A stretch of 34,358 nucleotides of DNA from Chitinophagaceae bacterium UBA3961 (GCA_002385265.1 DGDD01000216.1:1-34358); one strand, 5' to 3'. Counted from the first letter of the stretch, positions 15,013 to 24,388 are shown. Translations and numbers: made by a program. Notes: generated by a model not told the origin, from the sequence alone.

Positions 15013-17127
15013 TTATCGAAGGAAGGCGGCAGCCACTCCTCCATCTACATTTATAGCATTACCGGTTGACTTGCTCAACAATCCTCCTACAAAAGCAAAG
15101 CAGGCATTGGCAATATCTTCCGGATAAATAATTTCATTCAACAGAGTTCTTTTTGCATAATAGGCTGGCAATTCATCTACAGTAACACCATAAGCTTTCG
15201 CTCTACCTTCTGCCCAACCGCCGGCCCAAATATTGCTACCTGCAATCACTGCATCGGGGTTCACTACGTTCACCCGAATTTTGTCGGCACCGAGTTCAGC
15301 TGCGTTCAATCGCGACAGATGCAATTGTGCTGCTTTCGCTGATCCGTATCCGGCATTGTTTGGACCACTCACAAGTGCATTCTTACTTACAATATTTAAT
15401 ACATCGCCACCTTTTCCTTGCTTCTTCATGATGGTAACGGCAGCCTGTGTAATTAAGAATTGTCCTTTCACCAACACATCGTATAACAAATCCCAATCGG
15501 CCTCAGTATGCGCCTCAATTGTTTTTGAGATCGATAGCCCTGCGTTGTTCACTACTATATCGATTCCACCAAAAGCAAGATTGATAGCTGCATAAGCAGC
15601 ACTGATAGTATCAAGTTTTGTAACATCTAAAACTACGCCAATGGAAGCGTCTTTCCCAAAGGCTTTCTGAAATTCGAGTTTGGCTTCCTCCAATCGATCT
15701 GCATTGTTATCACTCAACACTACACAAGCACCTTCTTCTGCAAATTTCTTGGCAATTGCTTTTCCAATGCCACCACCACTACCCGTTACTAGAGCAACTT
15801 TACCGGTAAGAGGTTTGGGTTTTGGCATGCGTTGCAATTTGGCTTCTTCTAATAACCAATATTCAATATTAAAAGCTTCCTGACGAGGTAAAGATGTGTA
15901 AGAAGAAATGGCTTCTGCACCTCGCATTACATTAATAGCATTGATATAAAACTCAGCTGCTACACGTGCTGTTTGTTTGTCTTTGGCGAAACTGAACATC
16001 CCAATGCCCGGATATAAGATAATAACCGGATTGGGATCACGCATGGCAGGACTGTTGTGATGCTTGCATGCATTGTAATAGTCGGCATACATCTTCCGAT
16101 AGTCTTCAAACAGCGGTGCAATTTTTTGTTTTACGGCTTCAGTATCGCTTAAATCTTCATTAGTAGAAAGATTGAGTACTAGGGGAGAAATTTTAGTTCT
16201 CAAGAAATGATCGGGGCAGCTAGTGCCCATAGGGGCCAATCGATCCAGGTCATTTGAATTGATAAAATTGAGAACACGTTCATCGTCGGTGAAATGGCCC
16301 AACATTGAAGTATAAGAAGAACAGAACCCACGAAGGATGGGCGCTAGCGAAGCAGCCATTGCTTTTCTTTCTTCAGCCGGAGCCGATTGTATTTTAGCAC
16401 CCCCGAAAGCTGTTTGACCCTTTTGCTTTGATTCAATGAATTCAGCACAAGCTTCAATTACTTCTAAGGTATTGATATAGCTTTCATAGGCTGTATCGCC
16501 CCAGGTAAACAAACCGTGAGAACCGAGCATGATACCACGAATACCCGGATTTTCATCCAAGCATTTTTTCAATTGCAATCCTAAATCGAAACCCGGACGT
16601 TGCCAAGGCACCCAGCCGATTTTTCCCTTAAAAAGTTCCTTGGTGATTTTTTCTCCATCCTTCGCAGCAGCAATTGCAATGGCTGCATCGGGATGTAAGT
16701 GATCGATGTGCTTAAAAGGAAGAAATCCGTGTAAAGGAGTATCGATAGAAGGCGCTTTGGAATCCAAATCGTAGATGCAATGATTGAACAGGGCCACCAT
16801 TTCATCTTCAAATTCGATGCCACGGTAACGACCGTTTAAAGAACGAAGTCGATCAACGTACAATGCCGCCAATCCTGAACGCTTCATGGTTCCCAAATCG
16901 CCTCCGCTTCCTTTCACCCACATCACTTCCACTTTATTTCCTGTAAGTGGATCAATAGCCGTGGCTTTGCAGGATGTATTGCCTCCACCGTAATTGGTTA
17001 AACGAAGATCGGCGCCTAATAAGTTGGAGCGATATACCAATAAACCCACTTCGTCGCCGGCCAGCTTTGCCGCTTCTTCTTCGTTCCACAAATAGGAAAC
17101 GTGCTTGAATGTTTTTTCTAAACTCAT
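15013..17127 (-). CDS. rhaEW: Bifunctional rhamnulose-1-phosphate aldolase / L-lactaldehyde dehydrogenase
   Basis: This 704-residue fusion joins two enzymes. Residues about 1-420 form a class II aldolase/adducin domain: LTNYGGGNTSCK, MWVKGSGGDLGTM, DTPLHGFLPFKHIDHLHPDA with metal-binding histidines, and GSHGLFTWGD. Residues about 440-704 form a short-chain dehydrogenase: GKVALVTGSGGGIGKAIA for NAD(P) binding, NNAGLS, a serine region NIVSKNALVSG, the catalytic YGSAK, and the C-terminal NVDGGVAAAFL. This is the RhaEW layout described for Bacillus and Chloroflexi. It cleaves L-rhamnulose 1-phosphate to DHAP and L-lactaldehyde, then oxidises the aldehyde to L-lactate. One chain keeps the reactive aldehyde close to its dehydrogenase. 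It sits between rhaT and rhaI. Confidence 0.93.
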   Translation of the reverse strand: MSLEKTFKHVSYLWNEEEAAKLAGDEVGLLVYRSNLLGADLRLTNYGGGNTSCKATAIDPLTGNKVEVMWVKGSGGDLGTMKRSGLAALYVDRLRSLNGRYRGIEFEDEMVALFNHCIYDLDSKAPSIDTPLHGFLPFKHIDHLHPDAAIAIAAAKDGEKITKELFKGKIGWVPWQRPGFDLGLQLKKCLDENPGIRGIMLGSHGLFTWGDTAYESYINTLEVIEACAEFIESKQKGQTAFGGAKIQSAPAEERKAMAASLAPILRGFCSSYTSMLGHFTDDERVLNFINSNDLDRLAPMGTSCPDHFLRTKISPLVLNLSTNEDLSDTEAVKQKIAPLFEDYRKMYADYYNACKHHNSPAMRDPNPVIILYPGIGMFSFAKDKQTARVAAEFYINAINVMRGAEAISSYTSLPRQEAFNIEYWLLEEAKLQRMPKPKPLTGKVALVTGSGGGIGKAIAKKFAEEGACVVLSDNNADRLEEAKLEFQKAFGKDASIGVVLDVTKLDTISAAYAAINLAFGGIDIVVNNAGLSISKTIEAHTEADWDLLYDVLVKGQFLITQAAVTIMKKQGKGGDVLNIVSKNALVSGPNNAGYGSAKAAQLHLSRLNAAELGADKIRVNVVNPDAVIAGSNIWAGGWAEGRAKAYGVTVDELPAYYAKRTLLNEIIYPEDIANACFAFVGGLLSKSTGNAINVDGGVAAAFLR

Positions 17128-17142
17128 AAATGCTATTTTACC

Positions 17143-18213
17143 TTACTTCAATGAATTGCCGTATCCAACGATCAATACAGATGCAATGATGACAGCAATT
17201 CCCAGTATAATGGTTTGTGTTGTTTTTTTGCTCACGCCTTTCCATTCTTTCAAAACCAATCCCCACAAATTCGCGATCAAGATAATGAACGACATGTGGA
17301 GTATCCACGAACTGGCTCCATTGCCGAGTTTACTTTCTCCCATTCCATAGAAAAAGAACTGAAGAAACCAAGTAGTGCCCGCCAAGGCTGAGAAAATATA
17401 GTTCTTCAACAAAGGAGTAGACGACTTGGTGTAATCTCCAAAGCTTTTATTTCGGGCGTTCAAGATCATGCACCAGATAAAATTGGTAGTCAAGCCGCCC
17501 CATAGTACTACTACATACACCACATTGTTTTGGTACAAGAAATTCCCCTCATTTGGATGAGCGTTCATCCACAATTCATTCGCCACATTGGCCATGGGCT
17601 TACCAGCTTCCAACCCAAAATTGAAACAAGCGCTCAATACCCCCGATACTACTGAAACCAGAATTCCCAAACCAAATTTGTATTCGGAGTTGCTGGCATC
17701 TTTGGAACCGAGTTCTTTCTCCTTCATCATACCCGCTTTACCTGAAATGATGATACCAAGAATACCAATTAAGAGTCCGAATAAAACAGTTTTACCCCAG
17801 CCTGTATTGATAAGCAAAGAGAAGCTGTCTTTCCCTTCTGTTGGAACGAAATTGTAATAGATTGAGGGAATTAAAGAGCCAAAGACCATGCAGAGTCCGA
17901 GGATGATACTGCTTCCAAGGGAAACGCCGAGATAGCGCACACCAAGTCCGTAGGTGAGTCCGCCGATACCCCAAAGCAGTCCAAACAAATAGGTATACCC
18001 AATAACAGTGGCGTCGGTTCCTTTGATAATTTCAACAAAGTTGGGAATGGTAAGATAGGCTGCGAGTGGAGGAACAATCAACCAAGAAAACAAGCCGCCT
18101 ACTATCCAATACGATTCCCAGTTCCACCCTTTTACTTTTTTATAGGGCATGTAAAAGCTACCTGAAGCGAATCCGCCGATGAAATGAAAAAGAACTCCTA
18201 GAATGGCTTGCAT
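17143..18213 (-). CDS. rhaT: L-rhamnose/H+ symporter RhaT
   Basis: From the ATG at 18213 the product is 356 residues starting MQAILGVLFHFIGGFASGSF, the usual start of RhaT (drug/metabolite transporter superfamily). An upstream start at 18267 would add 18 residues unlike the family and is rejected. About ten hydrophobic helices are visible. Conserved stretches include YMPYKKVKGWNWESYWIVGG, LFGLLWGIGGLTYGLGVRYLGVSLGSSI, and near the end WFLQFFFYGMGESKLG with WILHMSFIILIANLWGL. It imports L-rhamnose with protons across the inner membrane. It is the first gene of the minus-strand operon rhaT-rhaEW-rhaI-rhaB-lldD. A TATATTTA sequence just upstream could be a degenerate -7 box. Confidence 0.93.
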   Translation of the reverse strand: MQAILGVLFHFIGGFASGSFYMPYKKVKGWNWESYWIVGGLFSWLIVPPLAAYLTIPNFVEIIKGTDATVIGYTYLFGLLWGIGGLTYGLGVRYLGVSLGSSIILGLCMVFGSLIPSIYYNFVPTEGKDSFSLLINTGWGKTVLFGLLIGILGIIISGKAGMMKEKELGSKDASNSEYKFGLGILVSVVSGVLSACFNFGLEAGKPMANVANELWMNAHPNEGNFLYQNNVVYVVVLWGGLTTNFIWCMILNARNKSFGDYTKSSTPLLKNYIFSALAGTTWFLQFFFYGMGESKLGNGASSWILHMSFIILIANLWGLVLKEWKGVSKKTTQTIILGIAVIIASVLIVGYGNSLK

Positions 18214-18284
18214 CGTTAATCGTTTGTTGAATATAAATATAGGGAGAAAAGGGGGATGGGCTGTCATGGGGTGTCATGGGGGAG

Positions 18285-18580
18285 TAATTAAGAATTAAGA
18301 GTTAAGAATTAAGAATTGAATAGCCGGGGGTATGGAGAAAGAACAAGGGGAAGAACAGGGGGTAATACAGGAGCGAGGAAAAGAGGAGACGAGGATAGAG
18401 GAAATACAGAGAAAAGAGAGGTGGAAGAACAGGAGGGACAGAATTTGAAGCAACAATCCTGCAAATCCTGATCTAGAAAATACAGAGAGACTGCCAGCGC
18501 TGCGAAAACGCCGCGACCGCTGCGCCGCTGCGGTGAATCTATTAATCATCAAAGTCACTCAAAACTTACTACTTTCTCCC
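18285..18580. repeat. Repeat island B in the rhaT/GntR intergenic region
   Basis: The 388-base region between rhaT and the GntR gene contains an AT tract of AATTAAG-type units (18285-18322) next to TAGCCG, a long polypurine tract (about 18330-18450), and a GC-rich block at 18490-18537 (ACTGCCAGCGCTGCG ... GCCGCTGCGGTGAA). The arm ACTCAAAACTTACTACTT ends near 18575. On the minus strand this is the same module order as island D, inverted. Two nearly adjacent copies of TGTCATGGG lie at 18262-18280. No rhamnose-operator palindrome was recognised by eye. Confidence 0.75.
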
Positions 18581-18589
18581 CTTACAAAC

Positions 18590-18597
18590 TATCTTTA
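18590..18597 (+). promoter_or_regulatory. Near-consensus -7 box before the GntR gene
   Basis: TATCTTTA differs from TAnnTTTG only at the last base and ends four bases before the ATG at 18602. Confidence 0.3.
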
Positions 18598-18601
18598 CCC
18601 C

Positions 18602-19633
18602 ATGTCTGATTTCAACATCTACCAATACATCCGAATCGATGACCAATCGATCACACCCAAATATTTGCAATTAAGCAATGCCATCATTGAAGCGATCTCA
18701 AATAGAACACTAACGAAAGATTACTTACTACCTTCAATCAACGACTTGAGTTATGAACTTGATGTATCAAGAGATACAGCAGAGAAAGCTTACCGACATC
18801 TGAAACAACTGGGCATTATTGGATCCGTGCCGGGAAAGGGTTACTATATCACGAAAACTGATTACCAGCAACGCATAAAAATTCTGCTGCTTTTCAATAA
18901 ACTAAGCGCACATAAAAAATTGATCTATGATGCATTTGCGGCTATGTTGGGAGAAAATGTAGTGATCGACTTTTACATCTATAACAACGATTTTACCTTA
19001 TTCAAAAAACTTATAGAACAAAAAAAAGAAGGCTATACGCATTATGTGATCATCCCACATTTCCTAGAGGGTGGAGAAGAGGTTGCCTCATTATTGGATC
19101 AACTAAAATCAGGGAAACTCATCATACTCGACAAACAGGTTCCGGGCGTAAAACAAGAACACAGTGCGATCTATGAGAATTTCGCCGGAGATATCTACAA
19201 AGCCTTGCATCAATTGCTAGATCGATTGAGCAAATACCAAACACTTAAGATCATCTTTCCTTCATACACTTATTTTCCGAATGAAATATTGCAAGGCTTT
19301 CAGCGCTTCTGTACCGACTTTGCTTTCAATTACAAAACTATTTCAGTAATTGAAGAAGAAGAAATAGAAAAAGGCGCGGTGTACATTAATTTAATGGAAG
19401 ACGACTTGGTGGTGCTTCTTGGGAAAATTAAACAAACTTCCATGATAGTTGGAAAAGATGTAGGCATTATTTCTTACAACGAAACGCCCTGGAAAGAATT
19501 TATACTGAATGGCATTACAACCATTTCAACCGATTTTAAGGCTATGGGAGAAATGGCAGCGGCGATGGTGTTGGCAGAAGAGAACCATTCGGCGGAAGTG
19601 CCCTTTCATGTGAGGGAGCGGGAGAGTTTGTGA
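18602..19633 (+). CDS. GntR-family transcriptional regulator, probable rhamnose regulator
   Basis: From ATG 18602 the product is 343 residues (MSDFNIYQYIRIDDQ). An earlier ATG at 18533 lies inside the repeat island and is rejected. Residues about 15-85 are a GntR winged helix: TPKYLQLSNAIIEAISNRTL, LPSINDLSYELDVSRDTAEKAYRHL, then LGIIGSVPGKGYYI. The rest (about 95-340) resembles a LacI-type periplasmic-binding effector domain, with KILLLFNKLSAHKKLIYDAF, YVIIPHF and VGIISYNETPWKEF, ending in the helix preceding ATMVL-type motifs. Such hybrids serve as sugar-responsive repressors in Bacteroidota. The gene is divergent from rhaT and shares its upstream region, so control of the rhamnose operon by L-rhamnose or rhamnulose is likely but inferred from position. 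Confidence 0.88.
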   Translation: MSDFNIYQYIRIDDQSITPKYLQLSNAIIEAISNRTLTKDYLLPSINDLSYELDVSRDTAEKAYRHLKQLGIIGSVPGKGYYITKTDYQQRIKILLLFNKLSAHKKLIYDAFAAMLGENVVIDFYIYNNDFTLFKKLIEQKKEGYTHYVIIPHFLEGGEEVASLLDQLKSGKLIILDKQVPGVKQEHSAIYENFAGDIYKALHQLLDRLSKYQTLKIIFPSYTYFPNEILQGFQRFCTDFAFNYKTISVIEEEEIEKGAVYINLMEDDLVVLLGKIKQTSMIVGKDVGIISYNETPWKEFILNGITTISTDFKAMGEMAAAMVLAEENHSAEVPFHVRERESL

Positions 19634-19915
19634 GAGTAGTTATAAGTTTTGAGTTTTACGCAGCTTCGCTGCTTGGGGTGCTCACCGCAGCGCAGAGATG
19701 TCGCGAAGGGTTTTTGAAACCACAGATAACTCAGATTCTAAATATAGATACCACAGATTAGAGTTCGTTATTCGTAGTGTATGACAGAATACTCAGCCCC
19801 TAATTTGTGTAAATCTGTTTTAATTTGTGCGAATCCGTGGTCAAAAAAATATTCACCGCAAACATAGGATTGCGCAGAGAGCGCGAAGGAATCGCAAAGG
19901 GCAATAGGAGCCACT
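19634..19915. repeat. Repeat island C downstream of the GntR gene
   Basis: Directly after the GntR stop come the arm AGTTATAAGTTTTGAGTTTT, the palindrome GCAGCTTCGCTGC (19660-19672), and a CTCACCGCAGCGCAGAG block. An imperfect inverted pair then follows, from ACCACAGATAACTCAGATT near 19720 to GCGAATCCGTGGT near 19840. A further CACCGCAAACATAGGATTGCG / GCGCGAAGG block ends the island. The remaining stretch to 20031 shows no gene or clear signal. Confidence 0.8.
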
Positions 19916-20031
19916 TTGAATCAACAGTAACATCATTTTATAGATGATTGTTGTAAGATCTCTTTATTTTGAAATCCTAGCCTTAAATTGCGAATACTAA
20001 AACCAATACTAGCACTAGAATCAGTTTTTCT

Positions 20032-20687
20032 ATGAACGATAAACAACACAAAGAAGGCTTTCAAATAGAACGATTGGCATTCTTTAGCGATGCCATATTT
20101 GCCATTGCCTCACCTTATTAATTATAGAAGTAAAAGTTCCTGTTATTTCACATTCAGAAGTGACTGAGGAAGCGCTTCGCAAGGGATTAGACGAACTTAT
20201 CCCAAAATTCATTGGATTTATTGTAAGTTTTATTGTAGTAGGAATGTATTGGTTTTCGCATCACCGACTCTTCTACTATGTTGATCACTTTCATTCAAAA
20301 CTATTGTGGGCAAACTTGCTCTTCCTAATGCCCATCGCTGTAATGCCCTTCTCTTCTGCCTTTCTAAGCGAGTATTATATTGATGGAATCAGTACTCCAA
20401 TGATTTTTTATACAACAAACATTGTGATCACAGGAGTTTTTAGCTTTCGACTTTGGTCAATTGTAGCAAACAAAAAGAACCATATTTCAAATTCACTTAG
20501 TAAACCAATGGCGAATTACAATAAAACGAGGGCACTAATAATACCGGGAATATTTGTATTGTTGGTATTTGTAGGGATGCTCAACAGTTGGCTGTCTTAC
20601 TTTATTCTGCCCATCGCGCCACCCTTAGCTACATTCTTCATCAAACGCTATTACAAAAAGCACCATCCTGAACTTGAAATAAAATAG
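20032..20687 (+). pseudogene. TMEM175-family potassium channel gene with a frameshift
   Basis: ATG 20032 opens MNDKQHKEGFQIERLAFFSDAIFAIA and then hits a stop at 20119. One base earlier in frame the sequence continues LTLLIIEVKVP and runs open to 20687. Inserting one base after 20109 would read FSDAIFAIAITLLIIEVKVP, the first helix of bacterial TMEM175 (DUF1211) proteins with their RxxxFSD signature, giving about 218 residues. Later helices are FIGFIVSFIVVGMYWFSHHR, LLWANLLFLMPIAVMPFSSA, an MIFYTTNIVITGVFSF helix, and two near the C-terminus. Such proteins form K+-permeable tetramers in the inner membrane. The lesion is a natural mutation or a sequencing error; a GTG start at 20160 would give a protein lacking the pore helix. 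Confidence 0.85.
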
Positions 20688-20730
20688 AAGAGGGTATTAG
20701 CCCTCCTCTATAAAGGATACTACCGAATAA

Positions 20731-21825
20731 TCAGCGAACGTTTTCGCAAAGCATTTCATCGCCGCTGTTACCGGTGTATACCAGCCTAGATGCGCCATAA
20801 CTGTTACCGCCGGAATAAGGTTGCTCTATCAAAAGATACTGAGGTAGTAAATAGCATTTACCATCATTGCCCTTGTAGGCCAATTTTGCCGTTTTATGTC
20901 TGGAAAGAATGGCCCCTGTTGCCGTGTTTTTATTGATCGTCCAGTCGGCTTGTGTTAGTACCACCTTCAAAGCCTGTCCCTTGTATTCGGCACCGTATTT
21001 TGCATTGAACTGGTCTATAACAAACTTTTCCAGAACAGCATCCTTCATTACCGGAGCCGGAAGTCGTCTAGTCTTTATTTTTTCGGCATTGTTCTTTTCC
21101 GCTCCGGCTTTCATATCTTTTATAGATCCATTCTTTGCTACCACTTCAGAGATTACTTTAAGTTGATCGGCAAAAGCCGCTTCCTCAGGAAATACTGCTA
21201 CAGCGGCTTCCCAGTACAATTGATGGTATTTTGCATCATAGTAATATACTTCAGCACTTTCAGCATTGGTTCCTTTTTGCTTATTTAACTCCAAATTGTT
21301 GACGGCTTGATTGGTCATGTATACTTGTTTGCCAATTATAGTTTTGGCACGTTTGATATCACGATCTGCCGCCTTTCCATTCAGAGCTTGATAATCTGTT
21401 AAGTATTTTTTGTAGTTATTAAAAACGAATTCAATTGTTGGAAGTTCCCGCTGCGTAATGCTGATATTTGTTTCTTCAAATAGTTTGCGTAAAAGCTTAT
21501 CGGCTTTAATGGCTTTCTGAGTTGGGTTTAGATTGCTAAAGTCTTCCGGCTTATCGGCAGGCGTTGAAGCTAGTTTCGCTTTCCACTTGTTGATTTCAGC
21601 CTGCATTTTATCGGTACTATACGACGGATCCTTCTTCTTTACTTCGGCCATTTTGGCTTCCATAACAGCGAGGGTTTCTGCAATTTTACCGGTTCTTTGA
21701 ATGCCCATGGCATTGGTCCAAAAAGAACGCACTTCAGGCTTTGCGGGACCTTCGTACACAAAATCTTGTGCTTGCAAACGAAATACAACAAGTAGCATCA
21801 ATAAGGGAAGGATGAGATTTTTCAT
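20731..21825 (-). CDS. Exported protein of unknown function
   Basis: This 364-residue protein has a signal peptide (cleavage near FRLQAQ). The mature part is mostly charged and helical: KIAETLAVMEAKMAEVKKKDP, KADKLLRKLFEETNISITQRE and a central DYQALNGKAADRDIKRAKT region. A more globular end follows (DAVLEKFVIDQFNAKYGAE, VVLTQADWTINKN, YLLPQYLLIEQPYSGGNSYG). I do not recognise the family. It is convergent with the TMEM175 gene and has an exact -7 box upstream at 21839-21846. Periplasmic or surface location is well supported; no function can be offered. Confidence 0.75.
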   Translation of the reverse strand: MKNLILPLLMLLVVFRLQAQDFVYEGPAKPEVRSFWTNAMGIQRTGKIAETLAVMEAKMAEVKKKDPSYSTDKMQAEINKWKAKLASTPADKPEDFSNLNPTQKAIKADKLLRKLFEETNISITQRELPTIEFVFNNYKKYLTDYQALNGKAADRDIKRAKTIIGKQVYMTNQAVNNLELNKQKGTNAESAEVYYYDAKYHQLYWEAAVAVFPEEAAFADQLKVISEVVAKNGSIKDMKAGAEKNNAEKIKTRRLPAPVMKDAVLEKFVIDQFNAKYGAEYKGQALKVVLTQADWTINKNTATGAILSRHKTAKLAYKGNDGKCYLLPQYLLIEQPYSGGNSYGASRLVYTGNSGDEMLCENVR

Positions 21826-21838
21826 GTCTGTTTTTATT

Positions 21839-21846
21839 CAAAACTA
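21839..21846 (-). promoter_or_regulatory. -7 box for the exported protein at 20731-21825
   Basis: On the minus strand this reads TAGTTTTG, an exact TAnnTTTG element, 13 bases before the ATG at 21825. Confidence 0.45.
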
Positions 21847-22011
21847 TCATTGTAGATGTATTGAATGTGGTGATATTGATGACCGAATAGACTTGTTTCA
21901 TATCTGACTGCCGGATCTGCAAAGATCCCAGCTTGCAGTTATCAATTAAAACCCGTCAGTTATGAAGCGGCTTTGGGATTTCATTCCGCTCCTATTAATT
22001 TTAATTTCAAT

Positions 22012-22506
22012 ATGCACCTGATCGCGATCCATTCGAAATGGTATACTTTGGTTGATAACTCAATGAAAGAACTGGGGCGTATTGTTTATACCGATGATTC
22101 GCTTACGAATGCCGCTATTAGAACTTCCATTGTAATGGAAATTGCATGTATTGAACACGGACATTGGGAAATTAGAGATGAAGCGAAAAAGGTTCGGGGG
22201 TCAATAAAAATTCATCGAACCAATGCAATGAGAATCAAACAAACCGGTCAACGCAAACCCTATCTCTTTCAAAAAACAAGCGGCTGGAATACTCGCTTTG
22301 AAGTAATGGGAGCTGAAAACGAAGAATTAGTGGGCTATGTACCGAGAATAAACTGGGAAACACAAACGCACGATCTGATATTGCACCTAAACGAAGATTT
22401 TGCTGCCATGTGCCAACCCTTGCTTATCTTACAGGGATTGCATTGCACTTTAGTAGCGCTGAGTATGATGAATGGTGGAAAAGTACCGATTCAATTAAAC
22501 GTTTAA
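22012..22506 (+). CDS. Small protein of unknown function, possibly tubby/LURP-one-like
   Basis: From ATG 22012 the product is 164 residues (MHLIAIHSKWYTLVDNSMKE). A TTG at 21973 would extend it by 13 residues, but the ATG is preferred. It has no signal peptide. The sequence is a run of short beta strands (LGRIVYTDD, HWEIRDEAKKVRGSIKIH, TRFEVMGAENEELVGYVPR) ending in a hydrophobic helix (CQPLLILQGLHCTLVALSM). A barrel of strands closed by a hydrophobic C-terminal helix recalls the tubby/LURP-one/scramblase fold, but this is only a resemblance. It lies 13 bases before the LytS-type kinase gene and is probably co-transcribed with it. Confidence 0.65.
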   Translation: MHLIAIHSKWYTLVDNSMKELGRIVYTDDSLTNAAIRTSIVMEIACIEHGHWEIRDEAKKVRGSIKIHRTNAMRIKQTGQRKPYLFQKTSGWNTRFEVMGAENEELVGYVPRINWETQTHDLILHLNEDFAAMCQPLLILQGLHCTLVALSMMNGGKVPIQLNV

Positions 22507-22519
22507 TACATTTATAAAC

Positions 22520-24388
22520 ATGCGCTTTTTTTGCCTATTCCTTGCATTGTGCTTTTTGGGAACGATGGAAGTACAATCCCAAAATTGCAACTGCTCGATA
22601 CTTTCAAACGATCAACTGAAATCGCTTGTCGCATTAAACGATACTATCGGCATTAAACGCGCCGTAAACGATCTGGATAAGGAAACTTCTTTTCCCTGTA
22701 CTTTTCAAAAATGGAACCTCAGCATCCAATTCTATATTGCGAAGAAACAACTGAATCAAGCTGATAGTTTAATAAAAATAAGTGAACAAAAAATTCCCAA
22801 AAACGATTGCAGTGAAAACTACCAATTGGCCGTTCTTCTAAACAAAGCCCGCTATTTCAAAGCCGCTCTCAATTACGAGGAGTTATCTGATCAATCGTTC
22901 AAAGCGTTGGCGCTTGCTGAAAAACTAAAAGACACTCGTAGTATACTGGCAGCCTATCAGTTGATTGTACATTTGTTTACACGACAAAGTGAAGACGAAA
23001 AGAATTGGCTCTATGTTCAAAAAGCCGCAGCTTTGATTCGGAATGAAAACGATCCAAAATACAAAGCTGAGGATCTGAATTGGCTTGCTTTTGAATACGA
23101 AAAGAAATACACCCTCACCGAAAACATTAAATTACTTGATACCGCCATTGCTTACTCACTCGAAGCAAAACAGCTTGCAATAAAAAAGCAGAACTATGCT
23201 GAAATAGTACGTTGCTTCAGAATACAAGAAGCCAATGCTTATCATAGAGGAAGACTTTTGGAAGCAATAAAATTCATTGATTCTGCAATCGACTATGCAA
23301 AAGCATCTCCGCTACGTATCAACCCCGCTACGCTCTACTTTTCAAAGGCCTGGGATTATATGGACCTGAAAAAATTTGATGAAGCGCAACTGTGGCAAGA
23401 TTCGAGTTTGTATTATGCTGAAAAGATCGAAGGTAGAAGTCCCGCCACCATGAGCCTTTATGGGGAAGCAGCCAAGCTGTACGAGGCTGCAGGAAATATC
23501 AACAAAGCTTATAGCACTTATAAGCAATATGGAAAAATGAAGGACAGTCTTTTCAACCTACAGCGCACTGAAAAGATCAATGAACTTGAACAGAAATACG
23601 AGAAAACGAAAAACGAAGCTACTATTAAGGAATTGGCGCAGCAGAAGCAGCTCTATTTACTACTAGCAATCGCAGGAATTCTGTTAGCATTGTCGATCGC
23701 ATTCTATTTGCGCCAGCAGCAGCTAAAGCACAAGCAGAATATTCTTGAAACCGAACAGCGCTTGAACCGTGCCCGTATGAATCCACATTTCTTTTTCAAC
23801 GCACTCAGTTCCTTACAAAAGTTTGCATTACAAGAACAAGACCCGATGACCTTAGCAAGCAACCTTTCTAAGTTCAGTCATATTATGCGCGAAACCCTAG
23901 AAAGCACTTACAAAGAATATGTAACTGTAGAACAGGAGATCGACTTCTTGAATGAATACTTGGAATTGCAAAAAATACGGTTCCCAAAAACCTTTGGATA
24001 TAGCGTAAGTGCATCTAATGATCTAGATATTGAAACCCTGCTTCTTCCTTCAATGATCATTCAGCCATTTGTAGAAAATAGCATTGAGCACGGCTTTGTA
24101 GGCATCAACTATCCGGGAGAGATTTCAATCTCTTTCAAAGAGGAAAAGAATGAACTCTGTATTACTATTTATGACAATGGCAAGGGCCTATTGGAAAGCG
24201 GGAAAGTACATTCGGAACATATCAGTCGTGCCAGTCAAATCATAAAAGATCGGATCTACTTACTGAATATTAAACTAAAGACCAAGGCTCGGTTCAATTT
24301 AGAGAACCATCCATCAGGAACCGGGGTATTGGTTACTATATACCTGCCCATTCTAACCAAATCTGAAAACCAAGTTACCAACGCATGA
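22520..24388 (+). CDS. TPR sensor histidine kinase of the LytS/YehU type
   Basis: This 622-residue protein has a signal peptide, a periplasmic region of tetratricopeptide-like helices (about 60-350, for example MSLYGEAAKLYEAAGNINKAY), and a coiled segment (EKINELEQKYEKTKNEATIKE). A single membrane helix at about 375-395 (LYLLLAIAGILLALSIAFYL) follows. The cytoplasmic kinase of the His_kinase (PF06580) type has His423 in RARMNPHFFFNALSS, the N-box QPFVENSIEHGF (515-526), and YDNGKG for ATP binding. It should phosphorylate the LytTR regulator encoded next, whose ATG overlaps its stop in ATGA at 24385-24388. The signal sensed through the TPR region is unknown. Confidence 0.92.
   Translation: MRFFCLFLALCFLGTMEVQSQNCNCSILSNDQLKSLVALNDTIGIKRAVNDLDKETSFPCTFQKWNLSIQFYIAKKQLNQADSLIKISEQKIPKNDCSENYQLAVLLNKARYFKAALNYEELSDQSFKALALAEKLKDTRSILAAYQLIVHLFTRQSEDEKNWLYVQKAAALIRNENDPKYKAEDLNWLAFEYEKKYTLTENIKLLDTAIAYSLEAKQLAIKKQNYAEIVRCFRIQEANAYHRGRLLEAIKFIDSAIDYAKASPLRINPATLYFSKAWDYMDLKKFDEAQLWQDSSLYYAEKIEGRSPATMSLYGEAAKLYEAAGNINKAYSTYKQYGKMKDSLFNLQRTEKINELEQKYEKTKNEATIKELAQQKQLYLLLAIAGILLALSIAFYLRQQQLKHKQNILETEQRLNRARMNPHFFFNALSSLQKFALQEQDPMTLASNLSKFSHIMRETLESTYKEYVTVEQEIDFLNEYLELQKIRFPKTFGYSVSASNDLDIETLLLPSMIIQPFVENSIEHGFVGINYPGEISISFKEEKNELCITIYDNGKGLLESGKVHSEHISRASQIIKDRIYLLNIKLKTKARFNLENHPSGTGVLVTIYLPILTKSENQVTNA

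Noticed and set aside
18214..18267. 18-residue N-terminal extension of RhaT from an ATG at 18267
   Set aside because: The extension is unlike RhaT proteins, which start at the MQAILG-type sequence found at 18213.
18533..18601. 23-residue N-terminal extension of the GntR regulator
   Set aside because: It translates the repeat-island arm and promoter region; MSDFN at 18602 fits the family.
20690..20705. GAGGG/CCCTC hairpin as terminator between convergent genes
   Set aside because: The stem is only five pairs and there is no T tract on either strand.
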